Part shown: positions 1-10,539 of the stretch, piece by piece
Layout of the letters: each line of letters opens with the position of its first letter
How positions within the stretch are numbered: position 1 is the first letter of the stretch
Source: Monilinia fructicola
Lineage: Eukaryota; Ascomycota; Leotiomycetes; Helotiales; Sclerotiniaceae
Length of the DNA stretch: 64,000 nt
Direction of reading: 5' to 3'
Assembly: GCA_008692225.1 (NCBI GenBank)
Contig: VICG01000010.1
Coordinates: 1,426,001 to 1,490,000 of the forward strand
Position numbers and translations under genes: made by a program
Notes under the pieces: model-generated
What the model saw: the letters and a program-made list of their open reading frames with translations, nothing else
The model's database searches: none
What the model was told of the DNA's origin: nothing

Positions 1-790
1 ATAGTACTTCAGATGTGCTTCCATTGGCAGAAGAAGATGCAGAGGCAGAGGAGGATTGACTCGCAGAAGTGATAGATCCCGAAGCTGATACAGAACTTGA
101 ACCAATATTGTATGTCTGTGATGAAGTAAGAATGGATGATTCAATTTGACTCGAAATCAATGAGGAAGAGGTCTCTGAAGGAATATCGCTCCCTGATGTA
201 TAGATCGGGATCGAAGTAGATGCTCCCGTACTTGTCGAAGAGGCTGAAATGAAGTAGGAAGATTGCTCAGCAGACCCAACAGTGCTTGATGGAAGCGAAG
301 GCTCGGAAGAGAATGAAGGGAATACCAAGCTCCCAGAAGATGAAGGAGTGCTCAAGAAGGATGACACAGGTACGGAAGACTTCACAGAAGAGACAGAATT
401 TTGAGTAGACGAAGTGGATGCTGCACTTGAAGTCGAGATAAGGGATGAGAGACTCAAAGATTCAGCAGAGCTAGTCACCGATGGTATCGAAAAGGTTGAA
501 ACATATCCGACACTGCTGGATTCTTTTGTACTTGGTAGAATCTGAGAGCTGGTAGAAGCAGATGCCAAGCCGGAAGTTGAATATGCTCCACTAGAAGAAG
601 GCACTGAAGAGGAAGTAATTGGACATGCCGCTGCAGTTACAGTGATTGTCTGCCGAGGAAGACACGACGATGCTTCAGCTTGTCTTCTATCAAGAACGAA
701 CAGCTCATCCCTGTTGTACTTTGCAGGCGAAGCAGTGGAGGATTCCAATATAGAGATCACAGCAAGTAAAAGTCCTTGGGAAATGAACAT
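1..790 (-). CDS. Secreted Ser/Thr-rich surface protein, 5' part
   Basis: An open frame runs on the minus strand from an ATG at 790 to the window edge (263 codons, no stop), so the C-terminus is outside. The first ~20 residues (MFISQGLLLAVISI...) look like a signal peptide. Residues ~20-65 are mixed and contain two cysteines (one before PRQTITVTAAA, one in AACP). From there to the edge the protein is almost entirely Ser/Thr/Ala/Gly with short repeats such as SSTS, SASS and PSSS. Such compositions are typical of O-mannosylated fungal cell-wall or GPI-anchored proteins, but the missing C-terminus prevents a check for a GPI signal. No catalytic domain is visible. It diverges from the gene starting at 1534. 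The open frame and composition are seen; wall location is inferred. Confidence 0.6.
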   Translation of the reverse strand, partial: MFISQGLLLAVISILESSTASPAKYNRDELFVLDRRQAEASSCLPRQTITVTAAACPITSSSVPSSSGAYSTSGLASASTSSQILPSTKESSSVGYVSTFSIPSVTSSAESLSLSSLISTSSAASTSSTQNSVSSVKSSVPVSSFLSTPSSSGSLVFPSFSSEPSLPSSTVGSAEQSSYFISASSTSTGASTSIPIYTSGSDIPSETSSSLISSQIESSILTSSQTYNIGSSSVSASGSITSASQSSSASASSSANGSTSEVL

Positions 791-1533
791 GATGCCGGAT
801 TCAAGGTAAACAAAATAACAGAAAAGGACAGAAAACGAAGGGCGTGAACTACTCACAAAAGGTCTCTACGACAGGCTTATGTATATAATAATAATCTCAT
901 ACTCAAATCTAGATTGAAATGAGACATGTGAGAATGAAATCAATAAACCCCTTGATCTGATTCGGATCTTCGCCCCTTTTGGTGGCATGAAGTTTATAGG
1001 ATTGCATTTTTATAAATTTAAGTCTGTCAAAAATTCGGTATTTTCAAGCAAGGAAAAGAATGTGATATCTTTTACCCAAAATTTTGAATGGTCCTGAGGG
1101 GCCAAGCTGGAACTCGGGAGTAGACATAATCTAAAGAGATGAATTGCATGACCATGCCATACGTTTACTTGGATGATACAATCAACGTTCGCCTCAGGCT
1201 CACCACACCGGCCATCCACTACTTAGTAGGTTCAACCGACTGGAAAAGAATTTCCTTTTGATGGGATGTGGATGACTTTTTGAATGTTTCAAGTAAGGTT
1301 GTTTTTAAACGTATCTGTTCCGAAGTCTCGTACTATTACAAGAAATTGCAGTCTCAGGCTGGAGAGCCTCAATATGACCTGTTATATCCCATATCGTGAT
1401 CGGCTATCTTCGCCACCATTTTGCTTTTTCCCCTCAAACCTCGCACAAATGGTGAACTTTCAGCTTTCCTTGCTTCAATATTTCAACCTCTGCCCATTAA
1501 ACTACATCTTCACTTGAATGAAAGACGATAGAT
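791..1533. other. Intergenic, divergent promoter region
   Basis: This stretch separates two divergently oriented genes (starts at 790 minus and 1534 plus). Short open frames occur on both strands, but none has family features or clear splice structure. I see no RNA gene or repeat here. Confidence 0.4.
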
Positions 1534-2915
1534 ATGCCCCGAAATCGAAGAAAGAATGGAATCTTTGATTCGTATGGTTTGCCAAAACCTATTATCGAGA
1601 CGGTGCAGACTACTGCCAGAACTACCAGCCCCGGCACAAGACTTGCACTCGAGTATGGAACAACCTCGAATCAAAGATCAATACAAAATGGACATAAGTT
1701 AGCACAGAGTACATTAATGCCAGAGCCAGCTCATGGCTTAACGTATGCTCTCCGTCAGAGGTCCGACTCCATCGAACATATTTCGGCTTTGAAAAAGACT
1801 TGCAAATCCATGGCGAGTTATTTTCAAGAAAATTCATTCACCTCTTTTTCCCGACCAACTCCCATTGATAGTGACGAGAGCTTCTTTCTTCATGACAAAA
1901 AAAGAGGAAGAGTAATGTTCGTAGAACCTACTGCGACCTACAAAAGCCAAGGGAAAGGGAAAACTTATGGTTACATCCGATTCGAGGGTGGGGACATTCA
2001 ATTCAAAGCAGAAAGTGGTTGGGGACCGAGAACACGACATGACGATTCTTTGCGGGACAATGAATTCTTATCAACAGTAAGTGCAAGTTTTTGTTAAAGT
2101 GATCGCTTGTGTTCTGGATACCCAATAGTGCGGTGCGGACTGCAATTCATCAATGAGAGGCTTTTGAGTCATTTTTGGCGTTTCACACCATATGGAGAAC
2201 CGAATCTATATAGGATGATGATTCCGTTCAGATGATCAAACCGTTCTTAGCGAATCAATTTCTTTTGAAACATCAAAGACTTTCGGAGACTGGAAGCTTG
2301 GGTCTGGTCTGCCAGTCCAGAATTCTTGAACGCCTTGCTTTTATCGTACTACAAAGACTATGCCGCAGATAAAATTCTTGCGCGCTGCCTTCAAAGTGAT
2401 ACTAATCTTTTGATTCTATAGCAAGTGCTGCAATTTTGTAATTACCTCGGTTACAAACTTCCCGGACACTGCTGGGATAAAACCGAATTTGGACAATATG
2501 CAGCTTGTCACGTCGAAAAGAAGCTTATATTGATGCTTATTTGCGATATAATCTACGACGTCGAGACTGGAGATATAGCTATGTTTAGACTGGAGGAACT
2601 CTGGGAACGGAGATTAAGAGCACAAATATACGTTGATAAAGACCCATGTGATGGCTGCAGAAAATTTGCTCTTGAACTGGGGCAACGCGACAGGCATCCA
2701 TTTCCAAATCATCACGGCAAAAACGGTTGTGGAAGCAGAACTGGCGAAGAAGAACGGGAAGAAATATCTGCAAGCGAAGCGTACTGCTCAGACGGGGCAT
2801 TCTCAACTCTTTGATTATTCAACTCGCAAGACAAGACCAAGGAAGTCAGTGGACTATAGCATCCCTGAAATTTCTACTTGTCGAATGAATACATACGGAG
2901 GAAAGCGAAAGAGAT

Positions 2916-2958
<43 letters not shown>

Positions 2959-4127
2959 GACGTTTGTCCCCAAAAAACTGCAACCAAAGGCCAAAAGATT
3001 ATACCAAGGACCTCGAAAGGTCGACAAAGTCGTGACAACGAAAGATAACTCGATACATCATCGTTTAGGATATTCAACCTCTACTTATGAGGAGCCCAAG
3101 AATCCTATTAACAACACACCACATTTGCGTTTATCACAACAACGAAGCACTAAGGTAGACACGAAGTCGGCGACAATGGTCTCACCATTGAGTTTGACAA
3201 AAAAACACAAAAGCATCCGCATCGCGGTCTGGAATAATGGGCCAAGGCTCTGCGGAAATATCAAGTGGTAACCTACCAGTTGGTCAAGCTGTACCATCCG
3301 AGCGATCGCGAGCAATAGCGGAGTTTCAGAAGGCACAATTTAGTTCACTTGCCAGACCTGTTAAACCTAATTTGCCCATATTTCACTGTGTAGAATCGCC
3401 AACTTCCATCTCCCGAAAGGAAGCTTACACAAATTTGAGTGATACAGATTCTGCAAGCTCAAGAAGTTCGAGAACGGTTTCTCCTGAGGGTTACCCAGCC
3501 ACACCACCTTCGCGGACCGAGAAAGTTTCACCTACTCTAGGAACAACGCCCTCGAGAAGATATACAGAGACCTCGTACTCGGAGAAGTTCAGTGCCGAGG
3601 AGCCTGTGACTCCCTCGAAGTCTTTTAAGAACTCATACAAGCGAGGCCCAACCAAGTCCGTAGCGAGCTTATGCTCGGAACAATTCTCTACTCTGGCACC
3701 TATTACTCCACCGAGGTCTGCCCAGAATTTACTCAAACGAGCTTCAACGAAATCTGGACCAACTTCATACTCAGAGAAATTCGGTGTCCGTCCTGTAACT
3801 CCGCCACGACATGTCCAGAAAACTTACCAAGGGAGTCAGACCAAGCCTGCAAAGGGTGTATACTCAGAGACACTCAGTGCCCAACCCATTGCCGATTTCA
3901 GATCTATCGAGAACACGTACAAACAAACTCCGATCAGACATGCAGTTCCTGGCTTTCGGCGTTCAAAAGAAAATAATTCCAGAACTATTGATTTGAACGC
4001 TCCCGAGCCGTCACCGTTGTTTAAGATACAGCAGTTTCAGTACACGCCACCTGCCCAATCCAACAAGCGTCGCGAAGGAAAGAAGGTTCTCCCTGTTCCG
4101 TTTCAATTGTCATATAGAAATAATTGA
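1534..4127 (+). CDS. Cytosine-deaminase-fold protein with repeat-rich disordered tail (frame broken twice)
   Basis: Exon 1 is 1534-2076 and exon 2 starts at 2422, across a 345-nt intron with GTAAGT donor and CTATAG acceptor. Around residues 182-300 it carries the zinc-deaminase signature: an HVE motif (H211, E213) followed by PCDGC (C257, C260), then a GIHF-type strand. Spacing and context resemble fungal proteins annotated with a C-terminal domain like that of single-strand DNA deaminase toxin SsdA; this is recognition by eye, not a search. After the domain come a run of 13 Asp encoded by (GAT)n at 2921-2958, basic stretches, and four imperfect ~32-aa repeats (3570-3950). The frame shifts by one base at a G4 run (2679-2682) and an A7 run (3199-3205). 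Dropping one base at each gives a continuous ~748-aa protein. Substrate unknown. Confidence 0.6.
2921..2958 (+). repeat. (GAT)n microsatellite inside a coding region
   Basis: About 13 uninterrupted GAT triplets, encoding poly-aspartate in the deaminase-like gene. Triplet periodicity keeps length changes in frame. Confidence 0.9.
3570..3950 (+). repeat. Four tandem ~32-aa coding repeats with SYSEKF and PVTPPR motifs
   Basis: In the third frame segment of the deaminase-like gene four diverged units follow one another. They begin SYSEKFSAEEPVTPS, LCSEQFSTLAPITPPR, SYSEKFGVRPVTPPR and VYSETLSAQPIADFR. Each continues with an aromatic/basic patch (for example NSYKRGPTK). The units are diverged at DNA level but aligned at protein level, which indicates selection on the protein and supports this frame as coding. 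The Ser/Thr-Pro cores look like proline-directed kinase sites or docking motifs; that is inference. Confidence 0.75.
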
Positions 4128-5668
4128 GTCTTGAATATATAAGCGTCGAGATACTTGGTGTGAATTAGAGTAGTCTCTTCATCTATATTTCGTCTATCGA
4201 AATACTTTAGCGTGGATGAGAGTTGTTTCCTAGAGTATCAAATATCGGTATTGGCTATTGGGCCAGATGTCAGCGTCGACTGTGTCAGCATTTTATCCCT
4301 TACTTCTTACTACTTCCCGAAATGCAGGAACAAACTCAAATGATGCATCATCTATGAACAATGTGAGCCGTGATCCTTCCCATATGCCATCCACTCTAGA
4401 AGGATGCCGGTATGCAATTGAGGCTCAAAATTCAATCAACCGAAAAGTCATTGGCTCCTCCTGCTCATACTCCGGGCTTATAAGCATGAAGAAGGAACTG
4501 GTGCAACAGAGATTATCTCGAGTCCAATGATGGTTGGCATAACCTGAGGTCGGGTACCAAAAGCTATCTGGCTTGCATATATACTCACTGCATACAACCT
4601 GGACCCCGACGATGCAATCTGCCCTGGCAACAAGCTACCCAGTAGACATGCCTCAATTTTATCCATGACTGTTATGATTCGTACCAAGTGCATTCCCACC
4701 GCCCATTCCACAACAATTGACCTTAAAGAATACGCTGGGTTCTGTAGAATAAGCAGTAACCACTCATAAGGGATATGATCCAATATATTTTGCAATGCAG
4801 TTCGTATACAAAGTCAAAGTAGATATGATGTGTAAGAAGAGAATGTTCACGATTCGGCAACCACGAACGAATATCATCAACAAAAATGTATTGTGTGGAG
4901 AACAGGTTTATTAGTAGTAGGAGGAGGTATGTAGGTAGGTACACTGGTGGTACTCCGTATGTAATCTTAACAAGTAGTAGCTGAAGGTACGAGACACACC
5001 CGGCACACACGCGGCACACACACATAAGATGACACCTAATTACTCGAGTACATCCTTCCTGTACATAGACCTACATACAAGCACAGTAATTGAGTTTGGT
5101 GGCATTCTGGTGGAAGCTACAACCATCTTCCCTCGCGGCTCCCGAGTCCCTACAGAGGAAGTAAGGTCGACCTGATGGCCAATTAAGATAAAGAGATCCA
5201 CCACGAGCAAGAATGAATCGGCCTTGAGTCACTCAAATCTCTAATCGCCTAATCGCTAAATATCCGCAATCCATCAAAACTACTATCGGTACACCAACAG
5301 CAAGCACCCTTTCTGCAACGCTGTGTCACCGGCCAGTACTTACACTTACAGCAGCACACTTTGATGGGAAGTTTGGAAAGAAAAAGAGACAGACAAACGT
5401 TCCAAGTCATCAATAAGGTTAACGGACGGTCAGAGGTTAGAACCCTTTTCCGAGGAGAGCCACGTTTGTCTCAGCTGCCATAATTCGACCCCTCCATTGA
5501 GGGAGGGAAGCATTTATGATTAGGATCGTTCAAAAACCACGGTTTGTACAGAGCAGCGTGATAACGTTATTGGCTATGAGGACTTTTCCTACAACCAGGA
5601 AGTAAATTTCCCGATAGGACTTCATTTATTGTCTGACACCAAGCATATTTTGGCTTGCTAATACAAGA
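4128..5668. other. Intergenic, no supported gene
   Basis: A minus-strand open stretch of about 105 codons (4478-4795) lacks recognisable domains or splice continuation, so I do not call it. The region has GTAGGTAGGTA and TACTCCGTA motifs at 4930-4959 and CA-rich runs near 5000. Nothing else stands out. Confidence 0.4.
4951..4959. repeat. TACTCCGTA intergenic motif
   Basis: Exact copy of a 9-mer (reverse complement TACGGAGTA) that recurs between genes in this window, next to GTAGGTAGGTA. Function unknown. Confidence 0.5.
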
Positions 5669-7970
5669 ATGTCGACTTCCCTGTTGCTGTTATCGTTATG
5701 CTTATTACTTCCTCTCGTTCTTGCTTTACCAAATAGCAGCGTTTCGCCGCTGTTCAACTCCTCCTGGTATTCTAGGAAACTAATTTTACCAATACAGGCT
5801 GTTGCAGCCATTGCAAGACGAATCTATACTCAAACTATTCACGGGGAACTGAGCGGTCGGGATATGGTGCAAATCGCCGCTCTATGTAGTGTCTTTCCTG
5901 CTTTCTGGTATCTGCGGAATGGAAGGAAAAGTAAGACTCGATCCTCTACCTCCAATGACTCAAAATTGCTTGATGGCACTGGACATGAAACAATTTCCAA
6001 AAGGAGCGTGGATATCAATGGTGAGCTTTGTCGTTGGCATTGGAGCTGTCAAATAAGATGACTGATTAGTTTGATCGAATTTGCAGAATCAGAAACTGTC
6101 GACCCGGGGCTATTGAAAAAAGCATTCAGAAATAAAAATCATACAGCACGAGTCGATTTACGTATTCTTCACTGCGGATTTTCTTTAGCAGACATGCCCA
6201 AGCCGACAAGTTACCTACGAAACCTGCTCCATTGCCTCTACTAGTTTTTATCCATGGCTTGGGAGGCTCGGTCGCGCAATTCAATCCTCTATTAACAAGC
6301 CTCGTGAATTTGGCATCGTGCCTTTCCATCGACCTACCAGGTTGCGGCCTTTCTTCCTACGACTCAAAATTGCCTTGGGATGCTTATACAATTGATGCTC
6401 TTGCAGAGCTTGTAGGGAAAGTTATTGAAGACTATAGAGAAAAAGATACGGGGCAGGGTGTGGTTTTTAATTGGACATAGCTTAGGATGCTCAATAGCTG
6501 CCTTGCTTGCGTCTATAACGTCGCCGCGTTCAATTGCGCTATCAGAGAATGTCATAGGCCTTGTTGTAAGGAATCAAATCACATTCAATATATCTTGTCG
6601 GCTACTTACTCAAAATTTAGGCAATATGCCCTCTTGCAGAACCTCCAAGTGAGGATGAGGTTAGTAAGTTCAGGAAAGCGCTTTGGGTCCCAAACCTCAT
6701 TTTCGATATTTGGCGAAGATGGGATCGTCGCGGTGGCACCGAGAGTGCCAGTGTCCATAGGTTCGTCGGCCGTAATGCGGATCAGGGAACTAAGAAGCTC
6801 CAAGAACGATTCAATAGACAAAGCAAAACAGCAGTGTGGCGACGAATGGCAAGTGGTAGCCTGCCGGTCTACGAGAACCATATTGCAAAAGGTGGGCTGC
6901 CTGGGGAAAATATCTGGAAGGGCTTGGATATGCCCGTCTTCCTTGTTGCTGGGGAAGCAGACAATATCACAAAGCCTGGGGAAATCGAAAAGATTGCCCA
7001 ATTCCTTGGGAGGCCTGACCCCGTTCCAGTTGAGCTCAACGACAAAAATGAGCCCGTTGTTGATACAGCTGCCCCTGCTGATATACCTACAGAGACGAAA
7101 TCCACAAGCATCGGGAACAATCTCATGACTGAAAAGCATCTCCTCGAAAACAACAGCATTTCTTCTACAGATTCATCAGAAGAACCATCGACACCTGATG
7201 ACTTTGACGGAGCCCAAAGTATTCCTCCCCAGCCTCTCAGACCTAGGAAAGTATTTAAGACGACAATTATTCCGGCCCCCGCTTCTCATGCTCTGCTCTA
7301 CATGCCGTCGACTGTGAGAACCCTTGCGGGTCTTATTCTCGGATTTTCTGTGCACCCAAGTGTCTCCACGTTTGTCTCTGGGCTGGCAACTGCAGTTTCT
7401 CTCCACTTCCGGGAAATGGGATGTGAAGAATCTGGCAAAATGGCAAGCAGTTAACCCTGTGTCGGAACCAATCGCTGGCGTATTCCGTGCCATGAAAACC
7501 TTGAGAGAGGTAGACGAGACTCATTGCCCGAGGTATTTGTAAGAGATTGGGGCCAGCAGATTAAGGATATTGTGGATATTAGTCACGAAAGTCCGGTGTA
7601 CGATCCGCGAGGCCTTGAGAAAGGCGGGGTACGATACCATAAATTTCCAACAGTATCTAAAATTCCCCCCACGTCCGATGAAGTTGCAACCTTCATTAAC
7701 CTAATTGATCGTTTACGCGATGAACAGACGGCAAGGAAGGAAAAGGAAGGTGTTGATGATGAATGGTTCGTGGGGGTCCACTGCCACTATGGCTTTAATA
7801 GAACCGGATATTTCATCGTCTGTTATCTGGTGGAAAGATGTGGGTATGAAGTTCAAGGAGCAATTGATGAATTCGCTCAAAGGCGGCCGAAGGGCATAAA
7901 ACATGCTCATTTCATGGACCAGCTGTTTGTTAGGTACTGCGTGGGGCTAAAGAGGGCACCCACACTTTAA
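5669..7970 (+). CDS. Alpha/beta hydrolase fused to a dual-specificity (CX5R) phosphatase; frame broken
   Basis: Likely exons are 5669-6020, 6087-6565 and 6621-7970. The N-terminus has a hydrophobic leader and a second hydrophobic patch. The hydrolase part shows the oxyanion region FIHGLGGS, the nucleophile elbow GHSLG (about 6472-6486), and PVFLVAGEADNIT, which holds the acid region. A disordered linker follows, then a phosphatase domain with HCHYGFNRTG (about 7778-7808), i.e. CX5R of the type seen in RNA-capping-enzyme triphosphatases and related DSPs. The two domains lie on one transcript. Four single-base frame changes separate the conserved blocks: near 6185 (one base short), at the T5 run 6464-6468 (one extra), near 7337-7341 (one extra), and at the C3 run 7527-7529 (one short). 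Corrected length is about 726 aa. Substrates are unknown. It could be a pseudogene, but conservation on both sides of every break favours sequence error. Confidence 0.65.
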
Positions 7971-8589
7971 GAATAGGAAGATTGATAAATAGATATTTGG
8001 ATCTCTGGCGGTATGAGATCGGACGTTGTAAGACTGGGACCAGGTGTCTTGACTGTATTCATATGGCTCTGGAATTGGGGGTCAACAATAGGCTTTTATT
8101 ACTACTGTACATACCTAGTACTCTGACATTATGGGGTTTCATACGATTAGATGGATGGAAATTAATCGTCCAATTAGGCTGTGAGTTTCAATTGACTCTC
8201 AGCACATGACTTTCAATGATATAATTACATGATTACTTACACGGCAGGGACTGCCTTGATCTGGATGTTTGAAAGTATTTTAACATCAACAATCAACCAA
8301 GTGTCCAGTGCAGTTTGAATGTCCGAGACGAACTCCTCATCAGCATTTCATCCAAACCCAATCAGAGAGCAGAATTTGAAGATACCTCCCCGCTCGACAA
8401 TCATCACACAGCACACACACATGCTTTTCCTCCCAATTCCCACCTCTCAAAGCACGGTAAGGGCGGAACGACAAATTTTCAGACATGCAACAGTGGCACA
8501 AACTTCGCTTCTCTCACCCTGGAGTATCATGAGTCGTTCGCTGGTGCGCTGCTGCGGTGTTACGCGGTTTAAGGGGTCATGGGTCATTT

Positions 8590-8756
8590 CTTGTGTTGCT
8601 TGTGTTACTTGTGTTACTTGTGTTGCTTGTGTTGCTTGTGTTGCTTGTGTTTGCTTGTGTTACTTGTGTTGCTGTGTGTTGCTTGTGTTGCTTGTGTTGC
8701 TTGTGTTGCTTGTGTTGCTTGTGTTACTTGTGTTGCTTGTGTTGCTTGTGTTACTC
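8590..8756. repeat. 9-bp minisatellite (GTGTTGCTT / GTGTTACTT)
   Basis: About 18 tandem copies of a 9-bp unit with two main variants (GCTT and ACTT) and two copies of irregular length. Confidence 0.95.
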
Positions 8757-8920
8757 GTGGTTTATTGCATGAGCGACAGCAGTTGCGTGATGGTTGGGAA
8801 GGCATTGTGATTTGGTGCGATTACTTTGTTGTTTTTTGGGGGTTTCAGCTGGTGGCTGGGATGGTTGATGTGGTGGGATGCATGGGATGGGTTGTGGAAG
8901 GGGGGAGGGAGGGTGGTTTA

Positions 8921-8946
8921 TGGATGGATGGATGGATGGATGGATG
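8921..8946. repeat. (TGGA)n microsatellite
   Basis: About six tandem TGGA units in a G-rich stretch. Confidence 0.9.
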
Positions 8947-9089
8947 GGGTTTGCGTATGGTTGACTAGATGGATTCTTGATGATGATACGGGCTGGGCAA
9001 CGGCTGTTCCTTCTCGTGTGCCTCGTATAGCTGTCTGCTTTTGAGACTAGGGTAAGTATTTGATGTCTGAAGATTCTGGGAATGACCAG

Positions 9090-10109
9090 TCATCTCTTTT
9101 GGTTGGTCTCCTTTGCCTGGATCGGTCTTCTGCAGATTCTCATATACTGACTGTGCTGCTTAGGTTTTTTATCCCTATGCTCTCCCAAGCTTCTGTGGGA
9201 CCCGAAGCTTTTACAACCCGGACACTGAACATAGTCACGCGCCTTCGTTCTGCTGGGCCATTTCTGTGGCCTTTTCCCTCCATTTTGACACCAAATCCGA
9301 GGCTTCCATGTCAACTGCCAAGTCACCAATCGCCCATGATTTAAGCATAACAAGTCGTCTTGATCTTCTCCGGCGTCCCGAAATACATTTTGCTGGTAGC
9401 CATCAGTCCTTATGCTGACATACTGAGAACCTAAACAATCAATGCCGAGACGCACGTTCATACACATATCCGAGAAACTTCCAGAAGGTTCAAATGTGTA
9501 TTTCTTGCAAAGAATGTTGATTTTTTGAGGCTTTCCGTATGTACATGTATCCAGGATATGAACATAAAAACATGCCACAAGGATGGCCATTGACGAGCTT
9601 CCCAATAAAATCCTTTCTGAAAGCCGCAGTTTTTGCGAGGGTAGCAAGATATCATAAAGCTCAATGATTGTGCCGATCATGATCTGAATCATCTCTGATG
9701 AACACCGTAAGTTTGAATCTCCACATGAAGACTACACATCTTGTGCTGCTTGAACGGAGGAGAGGATTTCTGGTCCGCGGAATAGTATATCCAATATGCA
9801 ACCTCAGAGAGATCTAGATACTCTTTCTGATCTAGTGAGAGACGACAAGAATCAATGACCTCATGGATGTTCATGTAACTTTACACGATGAACCTTATCG
9901 GAAGGAACAAACTCGTACAGCAGTGTGCAAGAGAAATCAAAGAGAAGAGAACAACAGGCTGAGGGTTTAGACATTGGTTGAAAGAACTCAATTTCAACAC
10001 TTTGATAAACAAATGTTCGAGCGATAATTGTCCAGTATGATGGCTTTGAAGATTCCTCAACGTACATACTGCCGTGAAATTTCAATTCCGGGGCTGTGAA
10101 TGAACTCAA
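9090..10109 (-). pseudogene. Possible hypothetical gene, frame interrupted
   Basis: Three consecutive minus-strand open segments (10109-9861, 9874-9689, 9692-9090) abut with one-base frame changes near 9870-9890 and 9690. No convincing intron joins them. The last segment contains a CPGC...H...H arrangement that could be a zinc-binding site. I recognise no family. It may be a real gene of about 340 codons damaged or mis-sequenced like its neighbours, or chance open frames. Confidence 0.25.
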
Positions 10110-10539
10110 AATACATACGGAGTAGGTGACCTACCTAGGTAGGTAGAACTAAGGCTGCATTAACATTAGAAACGATTCATAATTTACATAAATGTTATGT
10201 TGCTTCATGAGCTCAAGGCAATGCTGACTAATCGCTCACCGCACAATCATTGGGCAACTGCCAAGGCAAGCTTTTAAATCCCGTCGTTCCGTGCCATACA
10301 TAATTTCGTACGGCATATCCTTTCTCTAGGTACCGGCCGGCATCATTGCCAAGGTCCTGCTGGAAAGTAAATTTAATGCAACCCATCTCCTTCCTTTCTG
10401 TCCATGAAGTAAAGTTAAGATACCTCTTCTCATATTCTTTCATTGTCCTTTCTACTTGAAGATTTCAAGCATGTGCATTTAAGTACGAAATATAATCAAT
10501 TGACGTGTTGCGGGGGAACTAAACCTCAGCCTTGTTGAT
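10110..10539. other. Intergenic, upstream of the ArAE transporter gene
   Basis: Contains TACGGAGTA at 10116-10124 directly followed by the palindromic cluster CTACCTAGGTAGGTAG at 10131-10146. A short minus-strand open stretch at 10228-10443 has no supporting features. Confidence 0.4.
10116..10146. repeat. TACGGAGTA plus CCTAGG palindrome cluster
   Basis: An exact TACGGAGTA (10116-10124) sits seven bases before a palindromic CTACCTAGGTAG. The same pairing of motifs is seen near 4930-4959 and 17260-17276. Confidence 0.5.

Larger units (their letters stand above)
7971..9089. other. Intergenic with minisatellites
   Basis: No gene is supported. The stretch contains a 9-bp minisatellite (8590-8756) and a TGGA tetranucleotide tract near 8920-8946. 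Long open frames across the minisatellite are by-products of its repeat length, which is a multiple of three. Confidence 0.6.

Noticed and set aside
2874..3077. Poly-histidine open frame on the minus strand
   Set aside because: Antisense of the (GAT)n tract in the deaminase-like gene.
4478..5025. Two minus-strand open stretches that might be exons
   Set aside because: No motif, no convincing splice pair and no continuation on either side.
8319..8968. Cys/Leu/Val-rich open frames over the 9-bp minisatellite
   Set aside because: Repeat unit is a multiple of three, so open frames are automatic; no flanking gene structure.
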